From a virus: DNA of 36,529 nucleotides. A model generated the notes under the pieces. That model was not told the origin of the DNA. It was given only the letters and a program-made list of their open reading frames with translations, and did no database searches. The stretch covers positions 1 through 36,529 of IMG/VR virus record IMGVR_UViG_3300046516_000522; one strand, given 5' to 3'. A program made the translations under genes and the position numbers. Positions 21,480 to 29,801 of the stretch are shown piece by piece (the first letter of the stretch is position 1; every line of letters starts with the position of its first letter).

Positions 21480-21888
21480 TGCGTATTGCGAACGCTGGTA
21501 CATGTGGTGCGTAACGCGCCGACTGTATGCGCCGCCGTCAAAGCTGAACATTCTGGCTCGCTTGCAGCCGCGCAAGACGCCGCTGCGCGATCCGGACGGC
21601 CAGCTTGACGCCGACATGTCATTCTTCAATATGGCCATCCACGGGCTCTGTGAAGATCCTGCACATGCTGCCGAGGCTGCGTGCTTCCTCGGACTGTTCT
21701 GGTACGCCGTCAACGTCAAGGCATTGGCTCGAGAGATGAACTGCGCGCGAGGCACTATCTATAACCGGGCTCGCAAGTTTGCGGCCCATGCGATGACGCT
21801 TAGCAAGACGCTCCGAAAAATTCAGGATGCCAATAGTTTGCCGAAGTGTTCAAGTTTCTCTGAACATAATAGTGCTTTAGTAGATTGA
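21460..21888 (+). CDS. Q-like late transcription regulator
   Basis: A 142-aa protein. It has helical N- and middle parts with Cys and Trp, and a C-terminal helix-turn-helix (about 87-108: KALAREMNCARGTIYNRARK) of the sigma-region-4-like type seen in phage late regulators and Q/RinA/ArpU-type activators. It is the last early gene, just before terminators and the terminase/head operon. It probably allows RNA polymerase to read through the terminators at 21942 and 22269. The exact class is not decided by sequence. Confidence 0.65.
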   Translation: MNDQQIDAYCERWYMWCVTRRLYAPPSKLNILARLQPRKTPLRDPDGQLDADMSFFNMAIHGLCEDPAHAAEAACFLGLFWYAVNVKALAREMNCARGTIYNRARKFAAHAMTLSKTLRKIQDANSLPKCSSFSEHNSALVD

Positions 21889-21894
21889 ACACTT
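21844..21894. repeat. 10-bp inverted repeat across the Q-like stop codon
   Basis: AAGTGTTCAA (21844-21853) and TTGAACACTT (21885-21894) are perfect complements, 31 nt apart, spanning the end of the late regulator gene. It could be a binding site for that protein or an RNA hairpin feeding the late transcript. Confidence 0.6.
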
Positions 21895-21916
21895 AGGCGT
21901 AGAATTGAATGTAATT

Positions 21917-21937
21917 AGGCAGTCTCCGAAACTGCCT
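21917..21937 (+). other. Hairpin in the late leader
   Basis: AGGCAGT, loop CTCCGAA, ACTGCCT: a perfect 7-bp stem. It has no following T-run and lies 5 nt before the terminator, so it may be a processing or pause site within the late leader. Confidence 0.5.
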
Positions 21938-21941
21938 CTGA

Positions 21942-21973
21942 AGCCCGCAACGCGAAAGCGAAGCGGGTTTTTT
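21942..21973 (+). terminator. Terminator between Q-like gene and late leader
   Basis: The stem CCCGC/GCGGG carries an inner CGC/GCG stem closed by a GAAA tetraloop and is followed by six T. It would stop early transcription unless antitermination occurs. Confidence 0.8.
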
Positions 21974-21995
21974 GTATTTTGTCCCGAAAAAGCAC

Positions 21996-22148
21996 ATGGA
22001 TACCTCGCCAGACGGTCAGCGGATTGTCGATTCGATCGAGCGCGACATCACGCACATGCGCGCAATCGACGCCGCGCTGAAAGAATCGCTATTCACTCGA
22101 CTGGATGAATTGCGCGACATTCTCGGTGCTTTGAAGCCGGCAGCCTAA
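21996..22148 (+). CDS. 50-aa helical protein in the late leader
   Basis: A 50-aa protein (MDTSPDGQRIVDSIERDITH start) that is wholly helical and acidic/amphipathic. It is preceded by a weak ribosome-binding site and ends 3 nt before the tRNA-like gene. Codon use fits the neighbours. It could be real or a chance ORF between terminator and tRNA. Confidence 0.5.
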   Translation: MDTSPDGQRIVDSIERDITHMRAIDAALKESLFTRLDELRDILGALKPAA

Positions 22149-22151
22149 TAC

Positions 22152-22224
22152 GGGTGGTAGCGCAGGGCGCAGGACGGATTCCAAATCTGCTCCGGGTGGA
22201 GTTCGACTCTCTCGCCGCCCGCCA
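22152..22224 (+). tRNA. tRNA-Trp(CCA)-like, unusual short D-arm
   Basis: It is 73 nt including an encoded CCA. The 7-bp acceptor is GGGTGGT/GCCGCCC with two wobble pairs. The anticodon loop TTCCAAA carries CCA (22181-22183), so tryptophan. The TTCGACT loop has a T-stem with one mismatch. The D-arm can only form GCGC/GCGC around a 3-nt loop and lacks the usual GG of the D-loop. It may be a functional phage tRNA or a degenerate or repurposed tRNA-like RNA. Confidence 0.55.
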
Positions 22225-22230
22225 TTTCGA

Positions 22231-22247
22231 TAGGCTCTTCGAGCCTA
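22231..22247 (+). other. Short hairpin after the tRNA
   Basis: TAGGCTC, loop TTC, GAGCCTA: a perfect 7-bp stem 6 nt after the CCA end, followed by GTTCTT. It may mark tRNA processing or weak termination. Confidence 0.5.
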
Positions 22248-22268
22248 GTTCTTAGAGATTCACAAATC

Positions 22269-22292
22269 AAGCTCGCATTCGCGGGCTTTTTT
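22269..22292 (+). terminator. Terminator before the terminase genes
   Basis: AAGCTCGC, loop ATTC, GCGGGCTT, with T-run at 22287-22292. It is a second barrier that late transcription must cross before reaching the packaging genes. The rest of 22293-22425 has only a 28-codon GTG frame of doubtful reality. Confidence 0.75.
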
Positions 22293-22425
22293 CATTTCAG
22301 ATCTCGCAAGCCGTGAGTGCGCTAACCGCGGCAGCCTCTGACGTTCTGGAAGTCGTGGGTCTCCGCCGGCACGCCGGAACTCTGCACGACGCGGGCTGAG
22401 GCATCCTTAACCCTTGGAGTGAATC

Positions 22426-22929
22426 ATGAGCGATCCCGTCGCAGAAGCAGCAGCGCAATTGGTGCAGCAACCGGCCGAGCCGACCTTGCTCGAAACGGCC
22501 ATGAACACGATTCATGACCTCGAAGCGAAGGTCGAGCATCTGATTCATCCGGAGGCCGTGAGCGTGGGCATCGAGAGCAAGCCGTCGCTGGAATCCGCAC
22601 CGCTCGCTACCGCTGAAGTCGCCGCGCCCGTCACTGGCAACGTGCTGGTGAACGCGGCACCGGTTGTGGAGGGAAACGTCGATACCGGAACGTCTGGCTC
22701 AACCGTCCCGGCCATCTCTTCGAGCCGCCCCTCGATCAATTCCGATGCGAATGTGGGCGAATCTGGTTCGCAAGCGACTGGAGCCGAGGCTTCTGACCTC
22801 CCGCGCGCATCGCACCTGATGCTGCTCGAAGCGAAGATCTCAGGCTTCCGCGCGAAGCTTGCCAATGCCGAACGTGTTGCGCTCGACGAGTTCGAGGCGA
22901 TCGTCGGGCATGTGAAAGCTGTTCTATAA
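22426..22929 (+). CDS. Hypothetical protein before small terminase
   Basis: A 167-aa protein starting MSDPVAEAAAQLVQQPAEPT. The N-terminal helix is acidic, the middle (about 45-115) is low-complexity Ala/Val/Ser/Thr, and the C-terminal helix (HLMLLEAKISGFRAKLANAE and following) looks like a coiled coil. GGAG lies 6 nt before the ATG. It is the first late gene. The coiled-coil end suggests an assembly or packaging accessory role, but no family is recognised. Confidence 0.65.
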   Translation: MSDPVAEAAAQLVQQPAEPTLLETAMNTIHDLEAKVEHLIHPEAVSVGIESKPSLESAPLATAEVAAPVTGNVLVNAAPVVEGNVDTGTSGSTVPAISSSRPSINSDANVGESGSQATGAEASDLPRASHLMLLEAKISGFRAKLANAERVALDEFEAIVGHVKAVL

Positions 22930-22946
22930 CAACGGCCACTGGAAAG

Positions 22947-23543
22947 ATGGGTCGCAAGTCTTCGCTCACGCCGGAGCAATGGGTAGAGATCGAGCGGCGC
23001 CATCTCGTCGACGGCGAGTCGGTTCGGTCGCTTGCGAAAGAATTCAGTGTCGATGAAGCCGCTATCCGTCGCAAGATAAATCCGCAAAAGTCCGTAGACG
23101 AAAAGTCCGTGAAAAGCTTGCGGGAATTGGCAGACGCCAAACTCAGCGCTGACAAAGTGGTTAAGGAAATATCCGCGGAAATATCCGCATTACCGATCGC
23201 ACGGCAGCAGATCGTGAGTGACCTCGCACAGAAGCTCATGAACATCAGCGGCCACCTGGCGTCAGCGGCCGAGTACGGCGCTGCTACGGCTCACCGGCTG
23301 TCTGGCATCGCTCACATGAAGATTGCCGAGATCGACGACTCGAAGCCGCTAGACCCGCAGAGCATCGAAACGCTGAAGGGCATCGCTGTGCTTACGAAGA
23401 TGGCTAATGAATCCAGCGAGATTGCCGTCAATCTGCTGACCGCTAACAAAGAGACGGTGAAAGAGTTGAACAAGCCTCGCGATCTGTCGACGGAAGTCAG
23501 GCGTGTTGAACTGGTGCCGATGGATGATAACGGCGCAAATTGA
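22947..23543 (+). CDS. terS: Terminase small subunit
   Basis: A 198-aa DNA-recognition subunit of the packaging motor. Residues 8-45 (TPEQWVEIERRHLVDGESVR then SLAKEFSVDEAAIRRKI) form a helix-turn-helix, followed by a helical oligomerisation core. It is directly upstream of and overlaps the large subunit by 20 nt, the standard terminase order. Its target (pac/cos) is not identifiable from sequence alone. Confidence 0.8.
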   Translation: MGRKSSLTPEQWVEIERRHLVDGESVRSLAKEFSVDEAAIRRKINPQKSVDEKSVKSLRELADAKLSADKVVKEISAEISALPIARQQIVSDLAQKLMNISGHLASAAEYGAATAHRLSGIAHMKIAEIDDSKPLDPQSIETLKGIAVLTKMANESSEIAVNLLTANKETVKELNKPRDLSTEVRRVELVPMDDNGAN

Positions 23544-24852
23544 TCTTCCGCGCAAGCTGATTCCGGTATTTGCTGGGGAAGCTGACGTACGCGGGGCATA
23601 CGGCGGTCGGGGTTCAGCCAAGACGCGGAGCTTCGCAAAGATGGCTGCGGTGCGCGGCTATATGTACGGATCGGCCGGCATCACCGGCATTCTGCTGTGT
23701 GCGCGGCAGTTCATGAACTCGCTTGAAGATTCCTCGCTCGAGGAAGTAAAGCGAGCGATTGAAGAAGAGCCGTTCTTGGCTGCGTATTACGAGATCGGTG
23801 AGAAGTACATCAAAAGCCGTGACGGTCGGATTTCGTTCGCGTTCTCTGGTCTTGATCGCAATATCGCGTCGGTCAAGTCGAAGGGTCGGATTTTACTGTG
23901 TTGGGTCGATGAGGCCGAGCCGGTAACCGATGAAGCGTTCACCACGCTGATACCGACGCTGCGGGAAGAGGGCGACGACTGGAACGCTGAGCTGTGGGTG
24001 ACGTGGAACCCGAAGCGGAAGACGGCAGCGGTCGAAAAGCGCTTCCGATACACCGAAAGCCCTCGCGTGAAGGTGGTCGAGCTGAATTGGCGCGATAACC
24101 CGAAGTTTCCACGAAAGCTACAGCGCGACCGTCAGACCGATCTCGACGAGCGGCCGGAGCAGTGCGACCACATATGGGAAGGTGGATATGTGACTGCGCT
24201 CGAAGGAGCGTACTTCACGAAGCACCTGGCCGTGGCGAAAGAGGAGGGCCGAATCGGCTTCTTCCCGGCTGACCCGCTGATGACGATTCGCCTCATCTGC
24301 GACATCGGCGGGACGGGTGCACGTGCTGATGCGTTCGTGATTTGGGCGATGCAGTTCATCGGTCGTGAGATCCGGATTGTGAACTACTACGAGGTTGTTG
24401 GTCAGCCTGTCGATGCGCACGTAGCGTGGTGTCGGTCAGAGGGCTATACGCCTGATCGCGCGCAGTTCTGGTTGCCACATGATGGATCTACGCAGGACAA
24501 GGTTTATGACGTCTCGTATCAGTCCGCGCTGAAGGCCGCTGGATACAAGGTAACGGTAGTTCCCAATCAGGGCAAAGGCGCAGCGATGCAGCGCATTGAG
24601 CGCGCGCGTGTGCTGTTCCCACAGATCCGTTTTAACGCAGAAACGACTGAAAAAGGCCGCGACGCACTTGGCTGGTATCACGAAAAGCGCGATCAGGCGC
24701 GCGGCATCGGACTAGGTCCCGAACATGATTGGGCCAGTCACGGCGCCGACGGATTTGGCCTTGGCTGCGTGATCTGGGAAGAGCCGACGCCTCCGAAACC
24801 TAAACCTGTTGTCCGCCGCCCATCAGTTGGTGCTGGCGGCTGGATGTCTTAA
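23524..24852 (+). CDS. terL: Terminase large subunit
   Basis: This 442-aa ATPase/nuclease packages DNA into proheads. Walker A-like GGRGSAKT is at 27-34 and Walker B-like ILLCWVDE at 123-130 (D129, E130). The C-terminal nuclease part has acidic clusters (CDIGGTGARADAF, LPHDGSTQD, HDWASHGADGFG). The start at 23524 (MITAQIDLP) is preferred to an earlier 23503 start. Length and motifs fit the PBSX/P22-like terminase families. It is followed by the portal. Confidence 0.9.
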   Translation: MITAQIDLPRKLIPVFAGEADVRGAYGGRGSAKTRSFAKMAAVRGYMYGSAGITGILLCARQFMNSLEDSSLEEVKRAIEEEPFLAAYYEIGEKYIKSRDGRISFAFSGLDRNIASVKSKGRILLCWVDEAEPVTDEAFTTLIPTLREEGDDWNAELWVTWNPKRKTAAVEKRFRYTESPRVKVVELNWRDNPKFPRKLQRDRQTDLDERPEQCDHIWEGGYVTALEGAYFTKHLAVAKEEGRIGFFPADPLMTIRLICDIGGTGARADAFVIWAMQFIGREIRIVNYYEVVGQPVDAHVAWCRSEGYTPDRAQFWLPHDGSTQDKVYDVSYQSALKAAGYKVTVVPNQGKGAAMQRIERARVLFPQIRFNAETTEKGRDALGWYHEKRDQARGIGLGPEHDWASHGADGFGLGCVIWEEPTPPKPKPVVRRPSVGAGGWMS

Positions 24853-24866
24853 GGAAGCCTGTCTAA

Positions 24867-27050
24867 ATGGCACGCAAACGCAAATCCGACGACGCTGAAT
24901 CGAGCGGGCTGGACCCGATCGTCAAGGAAGCGAAGGATAGGTTCGCCCGTTGCGAGGACGCCGAAAGCGAGTTCCGGAAGCTCTTCGTCGAGGATATGAA
25001 ATTCGCCAACGGTGACCCGGATAACAACTGGCAATGGCCGGACCGCATCCGCCAGTCTCGAGATGGCGACGCTCGGCCATGCCTGACGATCAATAAAGTC
25101 CGTCAGCACAACCTCCAGATCATCAACGATGCGAAGCAGAACAAGCCGAGCATCAAGACGCTGCCGGTCGATGGCCAGGCTGATATCCAGATCGCTAAGA
25201 TTCTCGACGGCATCATGCGGCACGTCGAATACAACTCGCACGCCGAGATTGCGTATGACACGGCTACCGAGTTCGCGGTACAGGGCGGCCTGGGCTACTG
25301 GCGCGTGATCACTGACTATGCGCACGACGGTTCGTTCGAGCAGGAAATCTTCATCCGGCGCGTGAAAGATCCGTTGTCGGTCGTGATCGATTGCGATATT
25401 CAGTCCGCCGATGGCGCCGATGCCAAGTTCGGCTTTGTGTTCGAGGACGTGCCGAAAGAGGAATACGAGGCGCAATATCCGGACGAAGACCCAGCGAGCG
25501 TCACATTCCCGATGTCTGCTACCGGCGATCCGTGGCTTGATAAGGACCACGTGCGCGTATGCGAATACTTCCGCCGCGCCGAAAAGAAAGACATGCTGAT
25601 CAACCATCCGGTCAAAGGCCCGATGAAGTTGTCTGCAGTGGATGATGCGGACGAGCGTAAATCCTTGCTGGCTGACGGCAATGTGAAGAAACGCGAGATC
25701 GTTGAGCCGCATTTCGAGTGGTACAAGATTGCCGGCGACAAGATCATCGATCGCAAGGAGTGGCCAGGCCGCTATCTGCCGATCGTGCGCGTAGTAGGCG
25801 AGGAAATTGTCATCAACGGCAAGGTCGAGCGTAAGGGCCATACGCGAGGCATGAAAGACGCTGCGCGCATGTACAACTACATGACCTCGGCTAACGTCGA
25901 ATACATCGCGCTCCAGACGAAGACGCCGTACATTGCGCCGGCTGAAGCGATCGAAGGCTATGAGGATGAGTGGGCAAACGCGAACAAGGACAACAAGGCG
26001 TATCTGCCCTACAACAGCGTCGACGAGCACGGCAATCAGATTCCCCGTCCGCAGCGCGAGCAACCGCCTGTAGGCGCTTCTGCGTACCTGCAAGCCATGC
26101 AAACGGCCCAGCAGGAACTGATGATGGCCAGCGGCCAGTATCAGGAGCAGTTTGGCGCACCGTCGAATGCTGATGCGGGCGTTGCGATCGCGGCCCGTCA
26201 GCGCCAGGGCGACAAGGCTACCTATCACTTCATCGACAACGTTGCTCGAGCAATCCGCTACACCGGTCGGATCATGGTCGACCTTATCCCGAAGATTTAC
26301 GACACGCAGCGTGTGGTGCGGATCGTCGGCGAGGACGGCAGTGAGGACTTCGCGCAGATCAATCCCGAGCAGCCGCATGCAGTGGGCGATGCTAACGGTC
26401 AGCCGGCACCGATTCAGCCGCAGGGATCGCAGAAGCCGACCGCCGCAGAGGCCGCGCAACTGATCTACAACCCCGGCATCGGGCGCTATGACGTGACGGT
26501 TGAGGTCGGCCCTAACTACGAGACGCGCCGGCAGGAAGCGTTCCACGCGCTCACGCAGATCATGTCGCAGGATCAGGACTTGATGAAGGTCGCCGGCGAT
26601 CTGCTGTTCAAGGCCGCGGACTTCCCGATGGCCGATGAGGTCGCAGAGCGCCTGCACCGCACGATCCCGCCTCAGATCCTCGGCGAAGGTCCGAGCCCGG
26701 AAATGCAGGACGCCACGCAGAAGATGCAGCACATGGGCCAGATGATCGAGCACCTGTCGCAGCAGCTTCAGCAGGCACTCGCTGACAAGAATATCGAGCA
26801 AGTGAATGCCAGCATCAAGGCATACGACAGCGAAACCAAGCGCATGCAAGCTCTCGGACCTGTCGATCCCGCGCTCGTTTCTCACTTGGCGACGCAAGTC
26901 GTGATGCAGATGATGCAGGAGGGCTCGCCTGAAGGCATGGTAGCCCCTCAGATGCAACCGCCGCAGCTGCCGCCTCCACAGGCCGCGCCGCAAACCCAAC
27001 CGAACCCGCCGAGCGCGGGTTTTTCTTTGCCCGCTCCCCAAGGACAGTGA
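24867..27050 (+). CDS. P22-like portal protein
   Basis: A 727-aa dodecameric portal through which DNA enters and leaves the head. Length, the helical N-terminus (SGLDPIVKEAKDRFARCEDA), the WQWPDRIRQSRDGDARPC region and the long helical C-terminus with a Pro/Gln-rich tail (about 690-727) match the P22 portal family with its extended barrel. It follows terminase with a GGA-containing ribosome-binding site and precedes the head genes. Confidence 0.88.
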   Translation: MARKRKSDDAESSGLDPIVKEAKDRFARCEDAESEFRKLFVEDMKFANGDPDNNWQWPDRIRQSRDGDARPCLTINKVRQHNLQIINDAKQNKPSIKTLPVDGQADIQIAKILDGIMRHVEYNSHAEIAYDTATEFAVQGGLGYWRVITDYAHDGSFEQEIFIRRVKDPLSVVIDCDIQSADGADAKFGFVFEDVPKEEYEAQYPDEDPASVTFPMSATGDPWLDKDHVRVCEYFRRAEKKDMLINHPVKGPMKLSAVDDADERKSLLADGNVKKREIVEPHFEWYKIAGDKIIDRKEWPGRYLPIVRVVGEEIVINGKVERKGHTRGMKDAARMYNYMTSANVEYIALQTKTPYIAPAEAIEGYEDEWANANKDNKAYLPYNSVDEHGNQIPRPQREQPPVGASAYLQAMQTAQQELMMASGQYQEQFGAPSNADAGVAIAARQRQGDKATYHFIDNVARAIRYTGRIMVDLIPKIYDTQRVVRIVGEDGSEDFAQINPEQPHAVGDANGQPAPIQPQGSQKPTAAEAAQLIYNPGIGRYDVTVEVGPNYETRRQEAFHALTQIMSQDQDLMKVAGDLLFKAADFPMADEVAERLHRTIPPQILGEGPSPEMQDATQKMQHMGQMIEHLSQQLQQALADKNIEQVNASIKAYDSETKRMQALGPVDPALVSHLATQVVMQMMQEGSPEGMVAPQMQPPQLPPPQAAPQTQPNPPSAGFSLPAPQGQ

Positions 27051-27051
27051 C

Positions 27052-27354
27052 ATGTACCCAGGCATTCTGCAGGACCTCGGCTCGACGACGCCGATTCAAG
27101 GCCTCTACAACATCAAGCAGGTTCTGACGCCGGCCTCGGTCGGCGCGAACACCACGAGCGAACAGACGTTCAACGTTCCTGGTGTGCTGCCGGGTGACTC
27201 GATTGACATCAACAAGGCATCGCATCAGGCCGGATTGGGCATCACGAATGTTCGCGCCAGCGCTGCCGGTGTCCTGGCGATCACATTCATGAACAACACT
27301 GCGGCGCCGATCGTGCCGGTGAGCGAGCAATACATCATCGGCGGCGTTCGCTAA
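27052..27354 (+). CDS. Small head-associated protein
   Basis: A 100-aa beta-rich protein (MYPGILQDLGSTTPIQGLYN start) starting one base after the portal stop and ending before a strong terminator. Its overall pattern, a small beta-sandwich with a conserved-looking middle, resembles head decoration or completion proteins of other podoviruses. It is similar in length and style to the 108-aa protein at 32915. Function is not assigned. Confidence 0.6.
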   Translation: MYPGILQDLGSTTPIQGLYNIKQVLTPASVGANTTSEQTFNVPGVLPGDSIDINKASHQAGLGITNVRASAAGVLAITFMNNTAAPIVPVSEQYIIGGVR

Positions 27355-27381
27355 GACACGGCAATACAGCGCCTTTCCACG

Positions 27382-27420
27382 AAGGCCCGTTTCTCTCACG
27401 AGAGCGGGCCTTTTTCTTTT
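27382..27420 (+). terminator. Terminator between portal and scaffold genes
   Basis: AAGGCCCG/CGGGCCTT, an 8-bp stem with an inner CTCT/AGAG pairing, then TTTTTCTTTT. A strong hairpin inside the late operon implies either attenuation or dependence on Q-like read-through. Confidence 0.85.
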
Positions 27421-27467
27421 GGTCCGTACCGGTGCGGAATCACCGGGCTCAATCCTTGGACACGTCC

Positions 27468-28196
27468 ATGCAAACGCAAGAGAACGCTTCAACCGAAGTA
27501 GAGAACGTCACGCCTACGGCCTCCATGGAACAGGCGCAACAGCCCGCTGAAGTCAGCACGGAACCGGGCGCCGGGCAAACCGCAGAGCAATTCGAGCAGC
27601 AGGCGCAGCAGGAAAAGCCCAAGAACGACTGGGTTCAACGCCGCATCGACCAGCTCACGCGGGAGAAACACGAGGAAAAGCGGCAGCGTGAAGCGCTCGA
27701 ACAGCAGTTGCGGCAGTACCAGCAGCCTACTGAGAGCACGGCTCCGAAGCAGATGACCGCTGACGAGATCCGGGCCGAAGCGAAGCGCCTCATTCAGCAA
27801 GAGAAGTTCGACGACGCATGTAACAAGGTTTTCGACGCCGGCAAAGGCGAGTTCGGCAACGAGTGGGATTCGTCGCTGCGCACGTTCCAGATGCTCGGCG
27901 GCGCATCGCCCGAGTTTCTCGAGGCCGTCACTGCGATGGATGCAGGCCACAAGGTACTGCATCACCTCGGCCAGAACCCGGAAGTCGCTGAACGCCTGCT
28001 GTCCCTTCCTCCGTTGCGCATGGCGCTTGAGCTCGCCCGTCTCGAATCGACGGTCGGTCAGGCGAAACCCAAACCCGTTTCCAACGCCCCCGCACCGATC
28101 AACCCGATCGGCGGACGGTCTGCGTCTGTCGAGCCCGAAGAGTTCGCGACGGCCGCAGAGCAGATCGCGTGGTGGAAGAAACACGGCTCCAAATGA
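27468..28196 (+). CDS. Scaffolding protein
   Basis: A 242-aa Gln/Glu-rich protein, helical throughout (about 35-110: EQFEQQAQQEKPKNDWVQRR and following), with a short basic C-terminal region. Its charge, low-complexity helical nature and place between portal and coat match phage scaffolds. The start at 27468 is chosen over a GTG at 27432, which lies just after the terminator without a good site. It guides coat assembly and leaves the mature head. Confidence 0.8.
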   Translation: MQTQENASTEVENVTPTASMEQAQQPAEVSTEPGAGQTAEQFEQQAQQEKPKNDWVQRRIDQLTREKHEEKRQREALEQQLRQYQQPTESTAPKQMTADEIRAEAKRLIQQEKFDDACNKVFDAGKGEFGNEWDSSLRTFQMLGGASPEFLEAVTAMDAGHKVLHHLGQNPEVAERLLSLPPLRMALELARLESTVGQAKPKPVSNAPAPINPIGGRSASVEPEEFATAAEQIAWWKKHGSK

Positions 28197-28206
28197 GGCC
28201 TAGAAA

Positions 28207-29409
28207 ATGAGCAATACCCTTCTTAATACCAGCAAGATCCTCGATAAGTCGCTGATGATCCTTGAAAACAACCTGGCGTTTTCGAGCCGGGTGAACAAGG
28301 AATACAGCGACGAATTCGCCGTCAAGGGCGCGAAGATCGGCTCGACGGTGAACGTGCGAAAGCCGGTGCGCTTCGTCGGTACGAGTGGCCCCGCGCTGAA
28401 CATCGAGAACGTGAATGAAACCGTGATGCCGGTCACGCTCGACACGCAGTTTCACGTCGACTTCCAGTTCTCGTCGCAGGAACTGACGTTGAACATCGAC
28501 GACTTCGCTGAGCGCTATCTGGCGCCGGCGATGGCGACGATCTCGAACAAGATCGATCTCGACGGTCTCAGTCTGTACACCAAGGTTGGCAATCAGGTCG
28601 GTGTCGCCGGCACCACGCCGACCGATATTCAAACCCTCCTGGATGCCGGCACGCGTCTCGATCAGGAGGCAGCGCCGCGCGATGGGCAGCGTGCTGTCGT
28701 ATGGGACCCGGCTGCAAACGGAAAGATGGTGAAGGGCGCCGCCGGCCTGTTCAACGCACCGCAGAAGATCAGCGACCAGTATGCAAGCGGCATCTTCGTT
28801 CCGGCGCTGGGCTTCGACATCGGCATGGACCAGAACGTCAACGTGGCGACCACTGGCACGCGCACCAACGGCACGGTATCGGGCGCAGGTCAGACGGGTA
28901 GCTCGCTGCTCATGACCGGTCTCGGCGCTGGTGGCACGGTCGCGGCGGGCGACACCTTCACGCTCGCAGGCGTGTTCGCCGTCAACCCGCAATCGCGCCA
29001 GTCGACGCGCGTGCTGCGCCAGTTCACAGTGCTCGCCCCGGCGACTGCTGACGGATCGGGTAACGCCACGCTGTCGATCTTCCCAGCGATCAACACGGCT
29101 GCATCGAACCAGCAGTACCAGACGGTCACGGCCGGCCCGGCGAACGCCGCTGCGGTCACGTGGGACGTTGCCGCGGGCACGCAGTACACCGTGAACATGG
29201 CGTACCACAAGAACGCCTTCACGCTGGCCACGGCTGACCTGCAAATGCCGGAAGGTGTCGACTTCGCCGGCCGCCGTAATCACAAGGGGATCTCCATGCG
29301 GATCGTGCGTCAGTACGCGATCGGCACGGACACGTTCCCCTGCCGTATCGATGTTTTGTACGGCTGGCGCCCTGTGTACAACGAGCTCGCCTGCCGTATC
29401 GCCGGCTGA
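28207..29409 (+). CDS. Major coat protein, P22 gp5 family
   Basis: A 400-aa capsid protein. Its N-terminus (SNTLLNTSKILDKSLMILEN and SSRVNKEYSDEFAVKGAKIG) and the pattern PVRFVGTSGPALN match the P22-type coat family with an inserted domain (about 215-300, Gly/Thr-rich). It is one of the best recognised genes of the window. A hairpin follows at 29417. Confidence 0.9.
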   Translation: MSNTLLNTSKILDKSLMILENNLAFSSRVNKEYSDEFAVKGAKIGSTVNVRKPVRFVGTSGPALNIENVNETVMPVTLDTQFHVDFQFSSQELTLNIDDFAERYLAPAMATISNKIDLDGLSLYTKVGNQVGVAGTTPTDIQTLLDAGTRLDQEAAPRDGQRAVVWDPAANGKMVKGAAGLFNAPQKISDQYASGIFVPALGFDIGMDQNVNVATTGTRTNGTVSGAGQTGSSLLMTGLGAGGTVAAGDTFTLAGVFAVNPQSRQSTRVLRQFTVLAPATADGSGNATLSIFPAINTAASNQQYQTVTAGPANAAAVTWDVAAGTQYTVNMAYHKNAFTLATADLQMPEGVDFAGRRNHKGISMRIVRQYAIGTDTFPCRIDVLYGWRPVYNELACRIAG

Positions 29410-29416
29410 TTGACCA

Positions 29417-29451
29417 AGGGGCTGCCATGTTCGGTTCGACATGCGGCCCCT
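29417..29451 (+). other. Stable hairpin after the coat gene
   Basis: AGGGGC(TG) pairs with (CG)GCCCCT, and CATGT with ACATG inside, about 13 bp with one bulge and an 8-nt loop. It lacks a true T-run (GTCTCTTTC follows), so it may stabilise the coat mRNA or reduce downstream expression more than terminate. It lies before the ATG of the next gene and argues against an earlier start at 29427. Confidence 0.6.
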
Positions 29452-29471
29452 GTCTCTTTCTGGAGTGGTTC

Positions 29472-29801
29472 ATGTCCTACGAAAAATTTCCGATGTGGAC
29501 GCATAAGCAGGGCGAGAAATCGCGCATCGTTCACAGCCAGGAAGAACTTGAAGCACTCGGCGAAGGCTGGTCAGATTCGAATCACGTGCCGTCCAAGGTA
29601 CACGTCGATGCCGACACGTTCCAGCATTACCCGAAGTGGGTAGGTGACAAGTTGGTGCGCAGCGCCGAGGAAGAAGCCGCACTTGAGCCCGAGGAGACCG
29701 ACGAACGCACGGTGCTGCTGCAGATCGCCGACGAGCGCGGCGTGAAGATTGATCGCCGCTGGTCGGCTGAGAAGATCCGCGCGGCTGTGGAGGCAGCGTG
29801 A
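29472..29801 (+). CDS. Small head-completion or tail-adaptor protein
   Basis: A 109-aa acidic protein starting MSYEKFPMWTHKQGEKSRIV, with a helical C-terminal end (TVLLQIADERGVKIDRRWSA). GGAG lies 7 nt before the ATG. It overlaps the gp4-like GTG start. Placement between coat and tail accessory suggests a head-completion role; the C-terminal part has a small DNA-binding-like look. Confidence 0.65.
   Translation: MSYEKFPMWTHKQGEKSRIVHSQEELEALGEGWSDSNHVPSKVHVDADTFQHYPKWVGDKLVRSAEEEAALEPEETDERTVLLQIADERGVKIDRRWSAEKIRAAVEAA

Noticed and set aside
22313-22399. A 28-codon GTG ORF after the late-leader terminator
   Set aside because: No ribosome-binding site and too short to judge without comparison.
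24849-27065. A 738-codon minus-strand ORF opposite the portal gene
   Set aside because: It is a shadow of the high-GC portal gene, with composition typical of antisense frames and no ribosome-binding site; similar long shadows at 1322-2689 and 28099-29442 were dropped for the same reason.
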